The notes beneath the pieces are model-generated. The model saw only the letters and a list, made by a program, of their open reading frames with translations. It made no database searches and was not told the origin of the DNA. Below are positions 26,955-40,764 of a stretch of DNA of 64,000 bases, piece after piece (the stretch's first letter is position 1; the number at the start of each line of letters is the position of its first letter). The stretch lies in contig NC_135554.1 in assembly GCF_964340395.1 (NCBI RefSeq), forward strand, positions 13,058,251 through 13,122,250, read 5' to 3'. The DNA is from Glandiceps talaboti. Lineage: Eukaryota; Hemichordata; Enteropneusta; Spengelidae. Both the position numbers and the translations under genes were made by a program.

Positions 26955-29900
26955 GTGTACATGTACATATAAATGTATACGTACGAATATCACCGTATTA
27001 ATAAACATAAGGCTTAATCCATCACTTTTTTGGCACATGTCTTTTTAATAAGAAAGTACGGGCAATTGCTTATCATGTTTATATTATTGCGTTTAAACAA
27101 TTACAATGGATACTGTTAATTGCACAGGATGTGCATACCGACAATGTTTCCTTAATTTTGAATCCAAAGAGTATCATACTTGGCGTACACAGAAACACAG
27201 CTATGCAGGCGTCTTCTTCATCTTTTTCCTCGAAATAGTCTTAAGTAATATCCAACTATAGTAGTCATACATGCACAGAGGTAAGTTTATAAATAACGAA
27301 CCCAGGACACAACAGCTGATTTACATGAATTTATACTTAGGCAGGACGGAGCAAAAGTTTGCAGTGTTACTGACAAGCGGCGATTGATCAATTAATCAGC
27401 GAGTGAGGAATAGTTTTGCATAGCCGAAAGGTTCCGAGTAAATGTAAGGCGTAACCACTAAAGTGGTACAAAGTTTAGCTTGTGGAATGAGACAACAATG
27501 AGAGGTTGTTATTAATAAATAAATTTAAGATATTGTGTTGAAAAGAAAGCCTGTGAGTGTAAGACATAAATGGAAACAGGGGGAGTACAATATAGTAGGA
27601 CGTACAGGGAACATAGTCATGATGAAATGAAAGGAGAATGACCCGCATAATTTATAAGTAGACACAATGTTGGAACTTTGTTCTGTTCCCAAAGCAAGTA
27701 GTGTCTAGATTGTATAAAGTTGCAGTATCTTTTTGTGAAACAGACTCAAGTGAATCTAATAGAATATCGTTATCCGATTGTTGTTTGTTACCTGAGCTGG
27801 ACTGGATTGTGTTTGTTTGACAATTGTTCCAGATATGTGTAGTGAAAAAAAAGGTTTAGCTGTTCGTAGTCCTGAAAATCAGAGCTCATCAGGATGGTGT
27901 TTTGTTAATTGTTTGCATTTCTAGAAGTTGCATTCTTTTACAAAGTATAACTATATTTGCAGTACATTTGAAAGTTGTACACGTATATTACTTGTCACTA
28001 TCTATCGGCAGCGTTCTATAACAGATTTCTACAATTGTATCATTTCCGTTTGAGTATTTGACGTTATATGAAGAAATTGTTTTCAAGATACAACTTGTGC
28101 CATACATACTATCATACTATCAGATATATTATATTTACTCTTATTGAATCGTATCATACAGGATAAGGACTAAAGATGATTCAACATTACTAGCATTATT
28201 TTGATGCCAGCCAGATAAAGTGAAATAAAAAGAATTAAATCAACCTTAGATATGACGTAACCATGGAAATCAAACACTTTAAGGTCCAGTTAGGAATACT
28301 ATAATGGTCAGGTAAATCATTCAAATATCACCGACGATGTGCTCTCAAAAAATTAGGGTATTCTCAGGAACGGTTTGGATAGAATTCTAGAGGAAATAAA
28401 TGAAGCGTGAACTAACAGAGAACTTATGATGGCAGCTTAAAACCTAAAGTAATATACGGATACGATTATATGTGCCTAATGATGCTGAGATGCGTATTTG
28501 CCCTGCATACTGGCAGCAGTTACCATCAAACAGTGTCTTGAAATTCCAAATGACTACTTTCATTCGGACAGCTTGTGAAGTCATAAATTATGTCATAAGT
28601 GAAGTATATTCCTTACATATAATTGTCCCACCTGTTGTGCATAGCCTGAATGTCACTACACTTTTACCTTAGGCCCCTTAAACTTGCCCATCTAGCAAAG
28701 GATAACCAATGGTTACGAAATTATGCCTACTCTTGTGTTAACGTTTTGCCTTGTTAATTTAAGAGATTTTGGGTTGTAAAATATATGAGCTGGAAAGTTA
28801 ATTTCTCTCCCTAAGAACATATCTACTTTGCTGACGGATGAGCAGTTAAGCATAAAGGTAGGGCGAATGTTAAATTTTATGTGGGAATAGCTTATAAATC
28901 GTACTAAATCATTGTGAAGTATTTTTAAATCTTAAGACAAAGATGCAAATGTTGATCGAAAACTCATTCACTTCCGTCCATGGTTAGAATTATAGCATTC
29001 ATCAGCAATGATCGGATCTTTACAGTTAACAGCATTTGAGTCAAATTGTGAAGTGTTTGTTAGAATAATTGGCATCATGCTGAAACTTAGTTTACTATTC
29101 CCTGCGGATGCCCAGGTCGCTATTGCACACTCTATGCAAATAACCACATAGGTTGACCTCATTTGCGTATAGACGTTATGATATTACTTTTTGACTCAGA
29201 TTCCAAGTTTGGCGCCAACTCCGCAAACAAATATCGTCGTGTCCGAACTAAGAGATCAAAGAACGTCATCGTTCGATAATTTTTATTTACCGTATCATTA
29301 CTGTTGATCGATGGCAAAGTTAAATGTACGTGCCACGATTCCTCAATCACCAAATACATACATCATTCTATGCATATATATTGATAGCAAGATGGCGGAT
29401 GAAACAAGATACACTCTTGATAAGATGATGATATTGTATGTTCACTTAAACACAATCGGTTAAGTAGTCAATATTTCTACTTAAGCAATACCTATCTTTT
29501 CTACTTATAAAACGAATACTGATCAGTCAAGTAGATTGACTTAAAAGTCGATAGATTACACTTTAGACACGCCGGCCCAGTACTAATGAAAACGGATATA
29601 CAGGTACAGAAATGTTCAAACGAAAACTTATGGTCTCAACAAAACTCAAACCAAAGCGCTTCGAACAGTTCTGACTAGATTTCGCTCTGTTAACAGAGCA
29701 ATATCAAAATACAAATAATTGTGATACACTGTTACAGCCGAGCCCATCGCAGTAGATTACATAGAATGTAAGATGCGTAAATTCTTCGAAGACTCCAAGG
29801 ACTTCTAATAATGGGTTAGAATTATTTGCATTTTGTTTTCATTTCACAAAATGTCAGCGTGTCTAAAGTGTGGGTGTCATTATTTAAACAATAATGTACG

Positions 29901-30762
29901 TCCTCCCAGCCCATAATGGACGAAATGGATTTTACGAACAGAAAATATAATTTTAGTAATAATAATATCAAGATAGATAACCCGTGAATAAATATTATTT
30001 TATATGTTTTCAAGCGTATTTCATTATAGTCTCGGTTTAGGTTCTTTTAAATCACAAATGCCATTGTCACCCCACTTCTTTCTCGCATCAATTGTGTCTT
30101 AGTCTACCATAGTACTTGTTGCAGTTATGCCATTGTGGTGCATTTTCTACAACATGCTATCGTCAGTATTTCGTTTCCTCCGAGCAGATCAGATTAAATG
30201 TGCCTTTAATATATTTGTTATACTTAAATTTACATATTTACTATTTTCATTTTGCATCAGTTAAATGTTATTCAACCAATTGCAATTTTCTAACCGGGTA
30301 TCCCTTCAATGAATAATGAATTAACAAAGTCTGTCATGATGGATTCCAATCAAAATTATAATTCCTAGATGCATCTTATGGTTAAATATATAATGATTTA
30401 TGAACTTTACGAAAAAAACTAGAACAAACCCCATGGCTCTTTTTATGTCGAAGAATATTACTACTGTAAACTACCTATAGGCAAGTTATGGTATTATTAT
30501 TAACCTTGACAAATATATCATTCTCACAGTGTTATTAAGTAAATGAGTCCAAAACCATATTAAAATTTCCTGAATTTTGATTTTTGTTGTTACACTTTTG
30601 ACAATAGTGAACAGCCTGCTGACCTTTCATTACATCGAACCTCATATGAGTGCGTTTGAATAATTGAGAGGTTTATCCTCAGGTTAAGATACACCCTTTC
30701 TTTATAATACACTTTTTCTGATGACAAATACATGTGTGACTGTTGTCGTTACTGAAAATACA

Positions 30763-30850
30763 TGTATGTATGTATGTATGTATGTATGTATGTATGTATG
30801 TATGTATACATAGAATATATGTGTAATAAATTATGATCTATACAGTTGTA
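30763..30850 (+). repeat. (ATGT)n plus a flank shared with 752-795
   Basis: The array ends TATACATAGAATATATGTG and continues TAATAAATTATGATCTATACAGTTGTAT, nearly identical to the flank of the 633-752 block. An interspersed element ending next to ATGT arrays is the likely source. Confidence 0.7.
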
Positions 30851-30954
30851 TGAGATGAATACGTGGACATTTTATTTAGTTTACAGTAGCAGTTACTTAA
30901 ATTTGACCATTCTCTATTTAAGTACATTTTTTTCATTTGTAGATGATACGCTAG

Positions 30955-31096
30955 TAAGTGTCACAGCTAGATATCTTAGTGATATACTTAATATTTTCAA
31001 GACATTGTAAACACCAGTGTTTCTTTTGGTATATTTCCTTGCCAATGTCTTCTCTTGTGTACACGGCTTAATAAATAAAACAAAAAAAATAAAAAT
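30955..31096 (+). mobile_element. LINE 3'-end fragment with ATGT tail
   Basis: The block around 31030-31085 (TTGCCAATGTCTTCTCTTGTG, then CACGGCTTAATAAATAAA) matches the 3' end of the LINE remnant at 51040-51088 (TTTGCAATGTCACTTCTTGTG, then CACTGCTTAATAAATAAA). Both run straight into (ATGT)n. This suggests the tetranucleotide array started as the tail of a retrotransposon. Confidence 0.5.
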
Positions 31097-31263
31097 GTAT
31101 GTATGTATGTATGTATGTATGTATGTATGTATGTATGTATGTATGCCTGACTGCCTATATGCCTGTATGCATGTATGCATGTATGTATGTATGTATGTAT
31201 GTATGTGTGTGTATGTATGTGTGTATGCATGTATGTATGTATGCATGTATGTATGTATGTATG

Positions 31264-31291
<28 letters not shown>
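31096..31291 (+). repeat. (ATGT)n array downstream of a LINE 3' end
   Basis: About 195 bp, with interruptions (GCCTGACTGCCTATATGCC, GTGTGTGT, ATGC units). Confidence 0.95.
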
Positions 31292-31294
<3 letters not shown>

Positions 31295-31677
31295 GGTAAC
31301 TGGTGACTGATGTACCGCCCATTTTTTTAAAGTAGGCAATAACATGAAAGCCCTTCAAAATGAAGACCAATTAGCCTTCTATTGTGGTTAGCAAATGTTT
31401 AAGAGCTATATAGCAAAATGTATTAATATTAGTCATAAAACCCCTACTTTATAAGTAAGCATACGCAAATGTTTATCGGTAGTAATGTGGAATTAAGCCC
31501 TGCAGGAATACAAGTAAACATCACCTTCTAATTTATAAAATATAGTTTTCATCAAAATGCAAGGGTCAAATATCACTAAGACAAAAACGTTCAAGCATTC
31601 TATTACACAGATGCAACATGACATCTTAGTTGCTAATGATTAATGCTGGGAATAGGTTAGATTCGCATTGACCTCAA

Positions 31678-32349
31678 AGCTGGGCTGGCTGCAACTGAAA
31701 TGTGTTTTGTTTGATACAACGAAGTATTCGTAATATTGTACACCCTAAATAGTATTGAATCACCTGAGGGTAAATATATTTTGTGTACCTGTATACATAA
31801 TTTACTACAACAAATCAAACCAAATTGAAACTGGGTTCACAACCTAAAATCAGCCCCATCAACGGTGATTACGTGTTCAACATGTTACTGTATCACTTAT
31901 AGATAAGACAATTTAGCATTTAAAGTGTATATTTGTTAGTATTATAGCTAAACTGCTGTAGGCTTGCTGTTTCCCTCACTGACATTACGTTTTTGACACA
32001 AAGATAAACATATTTCGATTCTAGACTAGCAATAACAAAGACACCACAAACATATCAAGATCTTTTGTTCAATCACATTGAACAGTGATAAGCATTTGCT
32101 ATTCTTTCACAGTACAGTAAAAACAGGCTTCTAATGAATTAAACATTACATGTGGATTTAATGATTTTAATGGCTTCAGTTGTTTATTTTCTAACTGATA
32201 ATCAACATTTCAACTTCATTACTTCTACATCTCCACTGTACACGACACCTGTAAAACACAAGCCTAAATCATTTTAGCTGTAATAATTGTCAGTTACTAT
32301 ACTGTGGTTGTCTGATCGAAAATGATTTTTCATTTACAACTATTGCAGT
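31678..32349 (-). mobile_element. Repeat family A copy, interrupted by repeat family B
   Basis: Read on the minus strand it begins AAACTGCAATAGTTGTAA near 32349, shows CGATCAGACAACCACA, is then interrupted from about 32290 to 31937 by element B, and resumes with ATGCTAAAT, GATACAGTAACATG and GGGTGTACAAT, ending CAGTTGCAGCCAGCCCAGCT at 31678. The flanks TGAA and TTGA are one-base variants of TTAA. Confidence 0.65.
31937..32290. mobile_element. Repeat family B, inverted-terminus element nested in a family A copy
   Basis: The left end ATAGCTAAACTGCTGTAGGC and the right end (reverse complement ACAGCTAAAATGATTTAGGC) are inverted repeats of about 27 bp with few mismatches. The interior shares GACACAAAGATA, AACAATAAC/GCAATAAC and TTAATGATTTTAATGGCT with 57930-58218. 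It lies inside a family A copy, so it inserted later. It has no ORF. Confidence 0.6.
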
Positions 32350-34950
32350 TTTCACATAGCGATAGAATAAAAACCATGCTTTCACACAAGATTTAACCAT
32401 GTTACTAAACTAACTAAGGCAAATATTTAACAGATACAGTGTCTTTTTTTTACCAATATTTAGTGAATATGTACTTGATTACTTGACCCGGTTGCAGCTT
32501 CTGCAAATTTAAGACATTAAATGAAACAATTCTTCACTTTTTATAAAAATCATTTTATTTATATTTCTATGACACATCACGTCACTTTTATGCAATCTTC
32601 CTATGTCTTTCCATGACAATTTAAGTCAGTTGCACTTCAATTCATGTTCGATGATGTTTTAATACGAAACCATTAATTTGCTGTCAATTACACTCATAAA
32701 CAAAACTGTAAATGTAATTTAAAATAAAACATTGGATAGTAAATCAATCCCTCAGGCGTAGATTGAATAGAAAACTGTTATGAATAAATATGATAGTAGT
32801 GCTGTCATAATAAATTATTTTGAGAGGTCAAAGATGAATCCCAGGTCTGCAAAAGCATAAAGGTATAAATAATTTATTTTTTCATCTTCTTTATGGTCAA
32901 ATTTCTTATCATTGTCATTTCTTACCCTTACATGTAAAGTGCATTCAATTTGCTTTCTTTCTATCTTATATGAATTTTTGGGTATGCTAAATAATAGATA
33001 CATTACCAATTATCGCAAGAGACTTAGAATGTATGTGTAATCATCAGATTATATATCCGACTTTCAGTATTAACTTGCAGAATTTTGAAATCTTAATGAA
33101 TATATTTTTTGAATTGCAGGGTTCTTACAAGAGTGCATGTATGCTGTGAGTATATTAAATGTATGCAACTTGTCACATCGCCATACACACTCACCAAATA
33201 ATACCATATGGCACTGGTATTCCTACTCACATGATAGAAAAGTCAGTGTCTTAATCCGACTCACCCGATATATCAAAATGTGATGACTCGAATCTCGACT
33301 AAAGTATGAATTTCAGACTAAATAATTATACCATATTTTGTGGTGAGATATAACGAATCAATAACTTGAGACTGATAAACCAGTCGCTGCTCAATATCCG
33401 TTGCCCATGGCATCAAAGCACAGATGTGGGTGATAAATCATTTGCAATATTTCAGTGGTATGCATTATCAAATTTGACAAAATAGGTCATGAAAGAAAAC
33501 ATATCAACTTTCTATGATCAAATCCAAATATTTTCTAATATTTTCAAATGTGTGAAACTGAATTGTTAATGTATCGGCTACACCATTATGCAGGTAGCCG
33601 GACAATGAAACTGTCTATGTGTGCCCTTAAGAATCAAATTTGGAGCAAAAATAGATTAATTTATCATCGTGGTCGAATATTTATTTTTCGCCTAAAAATA
33701 ATCATACTGGGTTAGGTACGTACATCTCCGTTGACCATAGACAATGTAAGGAAAATTTCCCTTCACCGATATGTATGGCTTACCGTGATATTATATATTA
33801 TTCCTCGATATTTTTCTTCATTAAGCCAAAGAAACTATGAGTTACTTGTCACTACGAGTCGGAAGGTTAGTTGAGACAAAACCCTATAGCTCATGAGAAT
33901 TTATGCCCGAACAACGAGCAAATATTAGGGGATGGTAGAATTATACCCACAAGCATAATTTTTTTGAAATACCATGAAAATGAATGGCGATTTGAACGTT
34001 CAATGGGTATTTTGAGCACCTTGTATCGAAGATCTAGAGCGGCAAAGGCATAAACTCCTTGTTTTTATGTATGAATACGTATAACCTGGCGTGCGCGGGG
34101 TTTAAGTATTGTTGCATTTCTGACCTGACGTCGATCATGAGTAATTGCTCACACAGAGCTAGAGCCTCACACAGGAGACAACGTAATGACATCTCATAAT
34201 TTGTACAGGCTCCACTGACCATAACACTTGTGCTAATGTTATCAAACTATATTTACACAACTCAACTGATGTTTACGATGAAATCGGAAAAGGGGAACGT
34301 ATTCTTCACGCATGGTAAAAGCTTCTTGACACATCTTCACTTCACTGGGCTTGAGTTCTTGCTCAAGCGCACAGCATTAATTGATTGCAGACGTCACTGT
34401 ATGTCAGTGATGTATGCACTCAGATTGTCGACGTCGTATGTGGCCATTATCTAGTTTGGCATAGCAACCTGATCTTTACGTGTCCAGGCCTGAACTATAT
34501 CGATATATATATACATACTGAAATTGAACTTTGAAATGTGCATAACTAATGTGCGAGATAGGGACGTCATTGGCGCGGGGGGGGGGTGGAGAGGAGAGGG
34601 TCAATGCGTACTTTATTTGTACTGTACATTGACATAATAACAAGTTGTTGCACGATGATTTGTTATACAATAGTGACTTTGGCTATGTATATCTATATTT
34701 ATATGTATGTATATGTATATGTGTATGTATATATATATATATATGTACAGTTTGTAATAACTTCTAATTTTACAACAGGAAATGGCAGAACGTGTGAATT
34801 GTAGTGCATTTTTCAGTTCACATCAGTGGGAATTCATCATAACAGTATGAATTACATTAACACAAATGCTGAATCGTGTGTTCGCATTCATTAAAATGCT
34901 GGAAAGATAACTTCACCACTGCACTGATGTATATTGTCATTGAATACATC

Positions 34951-35211
34951 ATGGCTTCGTCTTTTATCAGAGAATGCTTAGGTCTAACACAATTTATCGA
35001 CTCCCTCGAGACCACTCAACTTGACTTTGAAAAATACTCGGGATCAGATAATAACGTTTCAAGAATTGTGATTAAAATAATGTTAGGACCAGTGATCGAA
35101 ATCACCATAAAAGGTGGATACGATATTGATACTATCGTAGCATGCATATCTAGGCTGATAGCAGACATGCGTCGTTGGTTCGGGGAATCAGTCGGCATAA
35201 GCTATGAATAA
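34951..35211 (+). CDS. Hypothetical 86-aa ORF inside GPCR intron 1
   Basis: The frame begins ATGGCTTCG with A at -3 and ends TAA; it stays open upstream to at least 34876. Its codon use is less AT-skewed than the surrounding intron. The protein starts MASSFIRECLGLTQF, has an acidic middle (DFEKYSGSDN), then a likely beta pair (SRIVIKIMLGPVIEITIKGG) and an amphipathic helix (DIDTIVACISRLIADMRRWF). I do not recognise the family. It could be a small single-exon gene, a retrocopy fragment, an exon of another gene or chance. No TM segment or signal peptide is visible. Confidence 0.3.
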   Translation: MASSFIRECLGLTQFIDSLETTQLDFEKYSGSDNNVSRIVIKIMLGPVIEITIKGGYDIDTIVACISRLIADMRRWFGESVGISYE

Positions 35212-38200
35212 CTAGCGAGTGATATTTTTTTTAGCATGATATTCAATAATTAATCATTGAGTGTACACTCTTGTTGTACCGCAAGGACTCGCGGTCATTT
35301 TCTACTGCGTGTGTAAGGGAGTCATGTGATCAAAGGAATTGTATTCCAATCATAGACTCCCATATGCTTGTTAATTCATGGCTGGATTGGGAAAACCAAT
35401 CATGTTTGATAAAAAAAGCCCACAAAAGTTATATTTATTCAGGGAGAAAAAACAACTGTACCAAAACCGGCCTGTCTAATGATCGATCTACGGATTGGTT
35501 CCGCTTTATACAGACTGACTGACAATTTGATTTATGAGACTTCAGACGAGAATGGATTGCATGGGACCTATTGTCTTCCTCAGTTTACATTTAATTTCCA
35601 TGTTAATAATCGAATATATTTGTTCGGATTAAAGTTGAAACTTGGAGCCTGGAGGTTACGAGAGATGATGGTGTAATTAAGCTTAGCCGAGCGCCACTCT
35701 TTGATCATTACAGTCAAACATCCCCGTATTTATTTGTCATCGCAGTTTTCCTAATACCGCGTTATTGTTATGACACAGGTGAATGGTTTTTGAAATGAGA
35801 TGGTTTCCAAAAGGTCAAATATGATTACCGATATATTGCACGATATTTCATGTTTAGGATAATAAACTCAGTAGTGTAGCTATCGGGTGATAATCGTCAC
35901 AGGTTGTAAAAAACACAACGCATTGTTTTATGACTTCTACAGTCACCCCCTTTATACAGAGACACTTTTAATAATGCGAGGGGTAAAATTTCAGCACATT
36001 CTGTAATCCATTCCGAACCGACCAAGAACACGACAGAGGTACAAAGCTGAGCGTAATAAATATGCGAAATACTAACTTTCTTATCTAATAAACGAATGGA
36101 TAGAAAATTCACTCAATGTTCAAATTGCTGAATGACACTTAAAGTAATTATGGCGATGCATCAACCGTTTTTGCTTCTGAGATAAAAAGGCCGACAGTCA
36201 ATTTTATGAATTCGAGCTCGACTTGACAAGTATATGCTTTCAAACTTCAATTCTCCTGCGTCACTATTAGTCTTAACAACCTCTCGACGCATTAGTGGAA
36301 TGTTTTCTACCATGGCATGTATTATACTTACAAAATTGAGATCGTGCTGTTACGTGACAGAGTTGAATCAGAGACATAGATCCCGGGTGTAAACCAGCGA
36401 TGCGTAAATCCTATGACGAAAAGTTCAGAAATTATGTCCTATATAATGTGTTATTTGCTCAGGTGTAACTTATGATAAGTCGTGGTTCGATTGTACACAT
36501 TGTATCAATATATATTCCATTTGTAGTGGCATTAATAGTGTATCACCTTACAATAATGGTAACAACGTACATAGTAACAAGTCATGCACGGAATACTTAT
36601 TGCAACACTTCAATATTAACCTTCACCATTAAATGTTGCTCAACTATATAGCATATAGAAGCGAGATTGGTTCATTTTATCCCCTTCACTGGATCTAATG
36701 AACTTTCCAAGTGTGATCCACATATTAAGAGAACTTCGTTCAATGCTAGTGAACTATTTGTCCCTATCGTAAAGCTTACCAATTACTGATAATATGAATT
36801 AGTACAAAGGAGATGGCTGTAGTTTTGTTCACATTTAAAATAGAATGCAGTGTTCTATATCATGTGAGATAACATATGTCTAGAGTGTATATTTAATATT
36901 TCACTATTTAATATATAATATTTTCACTGTTTCTGAAATTTACTTTGCAAAATTTAGGAGATTTCAATTACAAGGTGCTAAAAACATAGATAAGTACTCC
37001 TCGGTCCATCGCATGGTTCATATTTAATAAACGCTTTTTATACGATATCAACACCACCATATTCTTCTTGCATATACCAAGTCAAAACATGTAATTAAAG
37101 ATAAATTTGTACGTAGGGATGGCGTTGATGACTTCACATCTTCCCTATCAATGATAAGTGACAAGACGCTATATAGTAACTTAAAGGCTGGGGATTCGAT
37201 CCCACGTTCACAAATTACTGAGAAAAACATAGGCATTACAAATATGATTATTATTTTGGGCTCAAACAAATATAATGCTCTGCAAAACCCATGTGAACAT
37301 TTAACAGTCAGATCCACGACAGGTTCGTTTAAGTGAATAGCGGTATATATTTTTGTGTATCTCCCAGTCTTCCCATTGTGTCTGTGGGCCCATGGGGAAA
37401 GATGAACATATTAATCCTTAGATTCTTAATATTTGTCTTGCTTTTTTGATGGTGGTTCTAGTGATGCGGATTGTTATTCTTGAATGATGATATTCTCCCC
37501 ACACTTTGACGGGTACTTTATATAATCTTTCCTCTGCAACTCACATATTTATCAAGAATCTTCACTCGTGATAATTATGTCAGTATAATGGAACCTGTTG
37601 TCATAAGTAGTGCTGCAATAATGTCAACTACTTCCTCTGAGAAAAGGAATGTGTTGTTCGTCGGTTTGACCCCCTAATCTCAAGAGCATTATTTCCAATT
37701 ACTTTCTGGCACTATTTGTTTTAGCCGCTGTTGGTTGCCATGGTAAAGGGCACACGAAGATCAGCTTATATATGTAATATAAAAAGCACATCACTTTTAT
37801 CAGATCGGATTCATCTCCAATTATTGTTGAACATGTCACTTTAGCTTTCTACTAACCATCATGAAACTTAGGACAGAATCACGTGAAATTAAATTTAGTA
37901 GATTGAGGAAGGGACAGCAATATAATGACACCTCAGCCACCTGATATCAAAATATCAAATCAAGAGAAGTATGAGAGCACACATTTTGTTTAAGTGAATG
38001 CAATGTTTTGCTGGTGTGTGTTTAAATCGAATTACATGTTCGACATAAGGGGTTAGCCTTCGTAGTGCGAAAGTCAGTTCAGTGCAACACCTTGCGATAT
38101 TTCAGACCAAATCAAAAGCTTCGAAGCTGTCAGCGTGGACATTTTTTTGACAATTTTGCTTATTAATTTACTTCAAAGGAAAATATGCAAACCAATTTGT

Positions 38201-38567
38201 CACCTAAACTATCTTTCTGTCTGTGAAGGCTGTTGTACCTTTTAGATTATATGTTATTAACATGTCAAGTGCTTCTCTCTCTGTGTCAAGCCCCAAAATC
38301 CTTAATAGCAAGGTTTATATCTCTCAAATCTAAATTAAAGTTTTGTGTAATCGTATTGTGTTTCATCTAGAGCCGGAAAGCTTGATATAAGTATCTTGTC
38401 TTTTCATGCATGCAATCTGCAATCTTTCAGTATAGTTTGACAAATGAACCTATAGGCGTAGTTCAAATCTTCAATATGAATAGATCTACATGTTCACATA
38501 TACGCACGAATGCATATACCTTTCGCCAGGTGGTATATTTATCATCTACTACCTCGTCGTTGTCTTC

Positions 38568-38618
38568 GTCTCTGTCGTCGTCGTCGTCGTCGTCGCCGTT
38601 GTTGTTGTTGTCTTCTCC
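38568..38618 (+). repeat. (GTC)n/(GTT)n trinucleotide array
   Basis: CGTCGTTGTCTTCGTCTCTGTCGTCG and so on, then GTTGTTGTTG. Open frames here are shadows. Confidence 0.9.
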
Positions 38619-39299
38619 CTGCATTTCAAGGCTTTGAGATTACAGCGACATGGTTTACAGCATGGATTAAGAGAGATGTCTTATTTTTCTTTTGATGCTA
38701 AAGAAATGTCTTGTGAATTCTGTCTGTCTTGAAAGGGTAGCCATATGTATGAGGATTAGGTATTTATTTAGGATTTTTTTTAATTTATAAAACCCTTTTA
38801 TCATTTTCCTGGGTGAAATATCTGTGTGAAACAACATCGACAAAGTCTGTGTCTGAAATTGCAAAACATTGCAAAACGCCATAAAAAAATGTAAAAAAGG
38901 GTGTTTTATTGTACTTACAATGACAACAATATTACACATAAATTTATTAATCTTTTGCAATTGAATTAAAAACAAGGACTTAGCCTATCTTGTTGATCGT
39001 TTCAAGTAGGAACACATTGTTTTTTCAATTTTAAAAATCCACCATAAATACCAAATCATCATCCATGTGCCATATAGCCACTTTACGGTGAAAATATAAG
39101 TCATAAAACATCTAGTCATTTCACCACCAAGTAAACTACTAGTACTTGGAAAAAAAACGTATCCACAATACACACTATATAATAAGAAATAAGGTAAGAA
39201 TGCAGACAGAAAAAAATCATTGCCATGTAAAATGAGCATATATAAACCCTTCACAAAAATTAAAGTAAATGACTTAAGTTTAATTCATCCGCTCTCCAA

Positions 39300-39880
39300 A
39301 TGACTGTCAAATTCTCCTCGTATTCACTTAGTTCGATACAAGAATTGCAAAGAGATTAATGTCAACACGAATCAGCGGTCTCACATTTTACGATTACATA
39401 AATGTCATGAATAAATTACTTGCATGGCACGGTTAATACATTTATGTAATTATTGGTTGCATACAGAATTTCCAGGACATTAGCGTGTTCTATCCATTAA
39501 TGTGTCAAGTCATTAATTGAGAAAACGTGTACCTTTGTAGAAACATTAACTCAAAGCCAGCTGTAATGTCATGACCTTTAATGACGCACTTTGTCATAAT
39601 TTGAAATTTTTAGTAATATAAATATTGAATTTCTTGTATTCATTCGATTCAAAGCTTCCCCGGGGCTGCTTTATATGTTTTAATGTGCTGAAACGCAATA
39701 AATGTACATTTTAATGATTGCTCATTGTTTTTTATGACAACGCACTTCGGGAAATTACTCGAAGTCTGCAATACATTTATATTAATGTGAAGACTGTGTC
39801 TGTGTAATAATGTAATTACTCCCTAAAAGTGATCCACACGTTTCAGCGCCAGCTACTTCATTTTGGTTATTTCTTCTGTT
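39300..39880. promoter_or_regulatory. Repeat-poor, ATTA-rich block (candidate enhancer)
   Basis: The block has no microsatellite and no ORF. It carries many homeodomain-type cores (CATTAATTGAG, CCATTAATG, TAATTATT, TTTATG) and a TGACCTTTAATGACG nuclear-receptor-like motif in roughly 580 bp. It lies in intron 1, 1.2 kb before exon 2. This is a composition-based guess with no conservation evidence. Confidence 0.25.
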
Positions 39881-39900
39881 CATCATATGATGATATAGTT

Positions 39901-39935
39901 ATGCTATGCTATACTATGCTATGCTATGCTATGCT
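39901..39935 (+). repeat. (ATGCT)n pentanucleotide array, copy 1
   Basis: ATGCT units with one ATACT variant. The same pentamer forms a larger array 0.8 kb downstream. Confidence 0.9.
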
Positions 39936-40764
39936 GCACAAAGCTTTGCTATATATTAAGTAAACATACTATTCTACGCTACACACCATCTCAAACCATA
40001 CTATAACGTGCTATACTATGTACTTTTTGTATGCCGTGTCATGCGATCTATGATACATGTATGTGATATGACTCGCTATACTATACTACTACTATAATAC
40101 AAACTACAAGCTAAAAGTGTTTTCAGAGTAAAATTGAACATGAAACTGATAATCGGAGTTATCGCCACTTTATCGAAAGTTTTTACGACATAAAAGAATG
40201 CACATACCATGGGAGTAAATCAACTACGCAAATCGCTCTTGGGTTGAGACATACTCGGTCGGTGCTACTCAGTCATAGACATGTAGACAGCTGGACACTG
40301 AATGCCAACTTCATGTGTTTTTCGAACTTTTATACTTTATAGCAAAATGGCACGGCATCGTTTGATTTTATAGTTGTGAAAATCTGGCAGTTCCGACACG
40401 CTTCTACTGCCAAGTCGACGTTGCGGATATGCCGCCGGGTTTTGCCTTTGATTTACCGAAAGCTTGTACCGTAGTACTAGTGTGAATCACATAACCATTA
40501 GCGGGTTTACGCATTTTATTCCTATCGAAAACAATACTGACGTCAGACTTCATTGAAATCTGTCTGGCAGAGGGTTGAAGAGTCTTTTGAACTAATCAGA
40601 AACTCTTTAGTTTCACTTGTCGCCTTGTGTGAAGGATCAATACAAACGTTGCGAGTATACATTGAAAACAACAAAGGCGTCAGCTGACAGAGTGACATAG
40701 ATGAACAAATGTCAACGTGCAATTTACCAAACTCCAAACAATCTGATTGCGTATCGGGACAACT

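Noticed and set aside
38667-39254. Minus-strand hydrophobic ORFs
   Set aside because: Aromatic/Leu-rich translations of AT-rich DNA, with no motif and no continuity.
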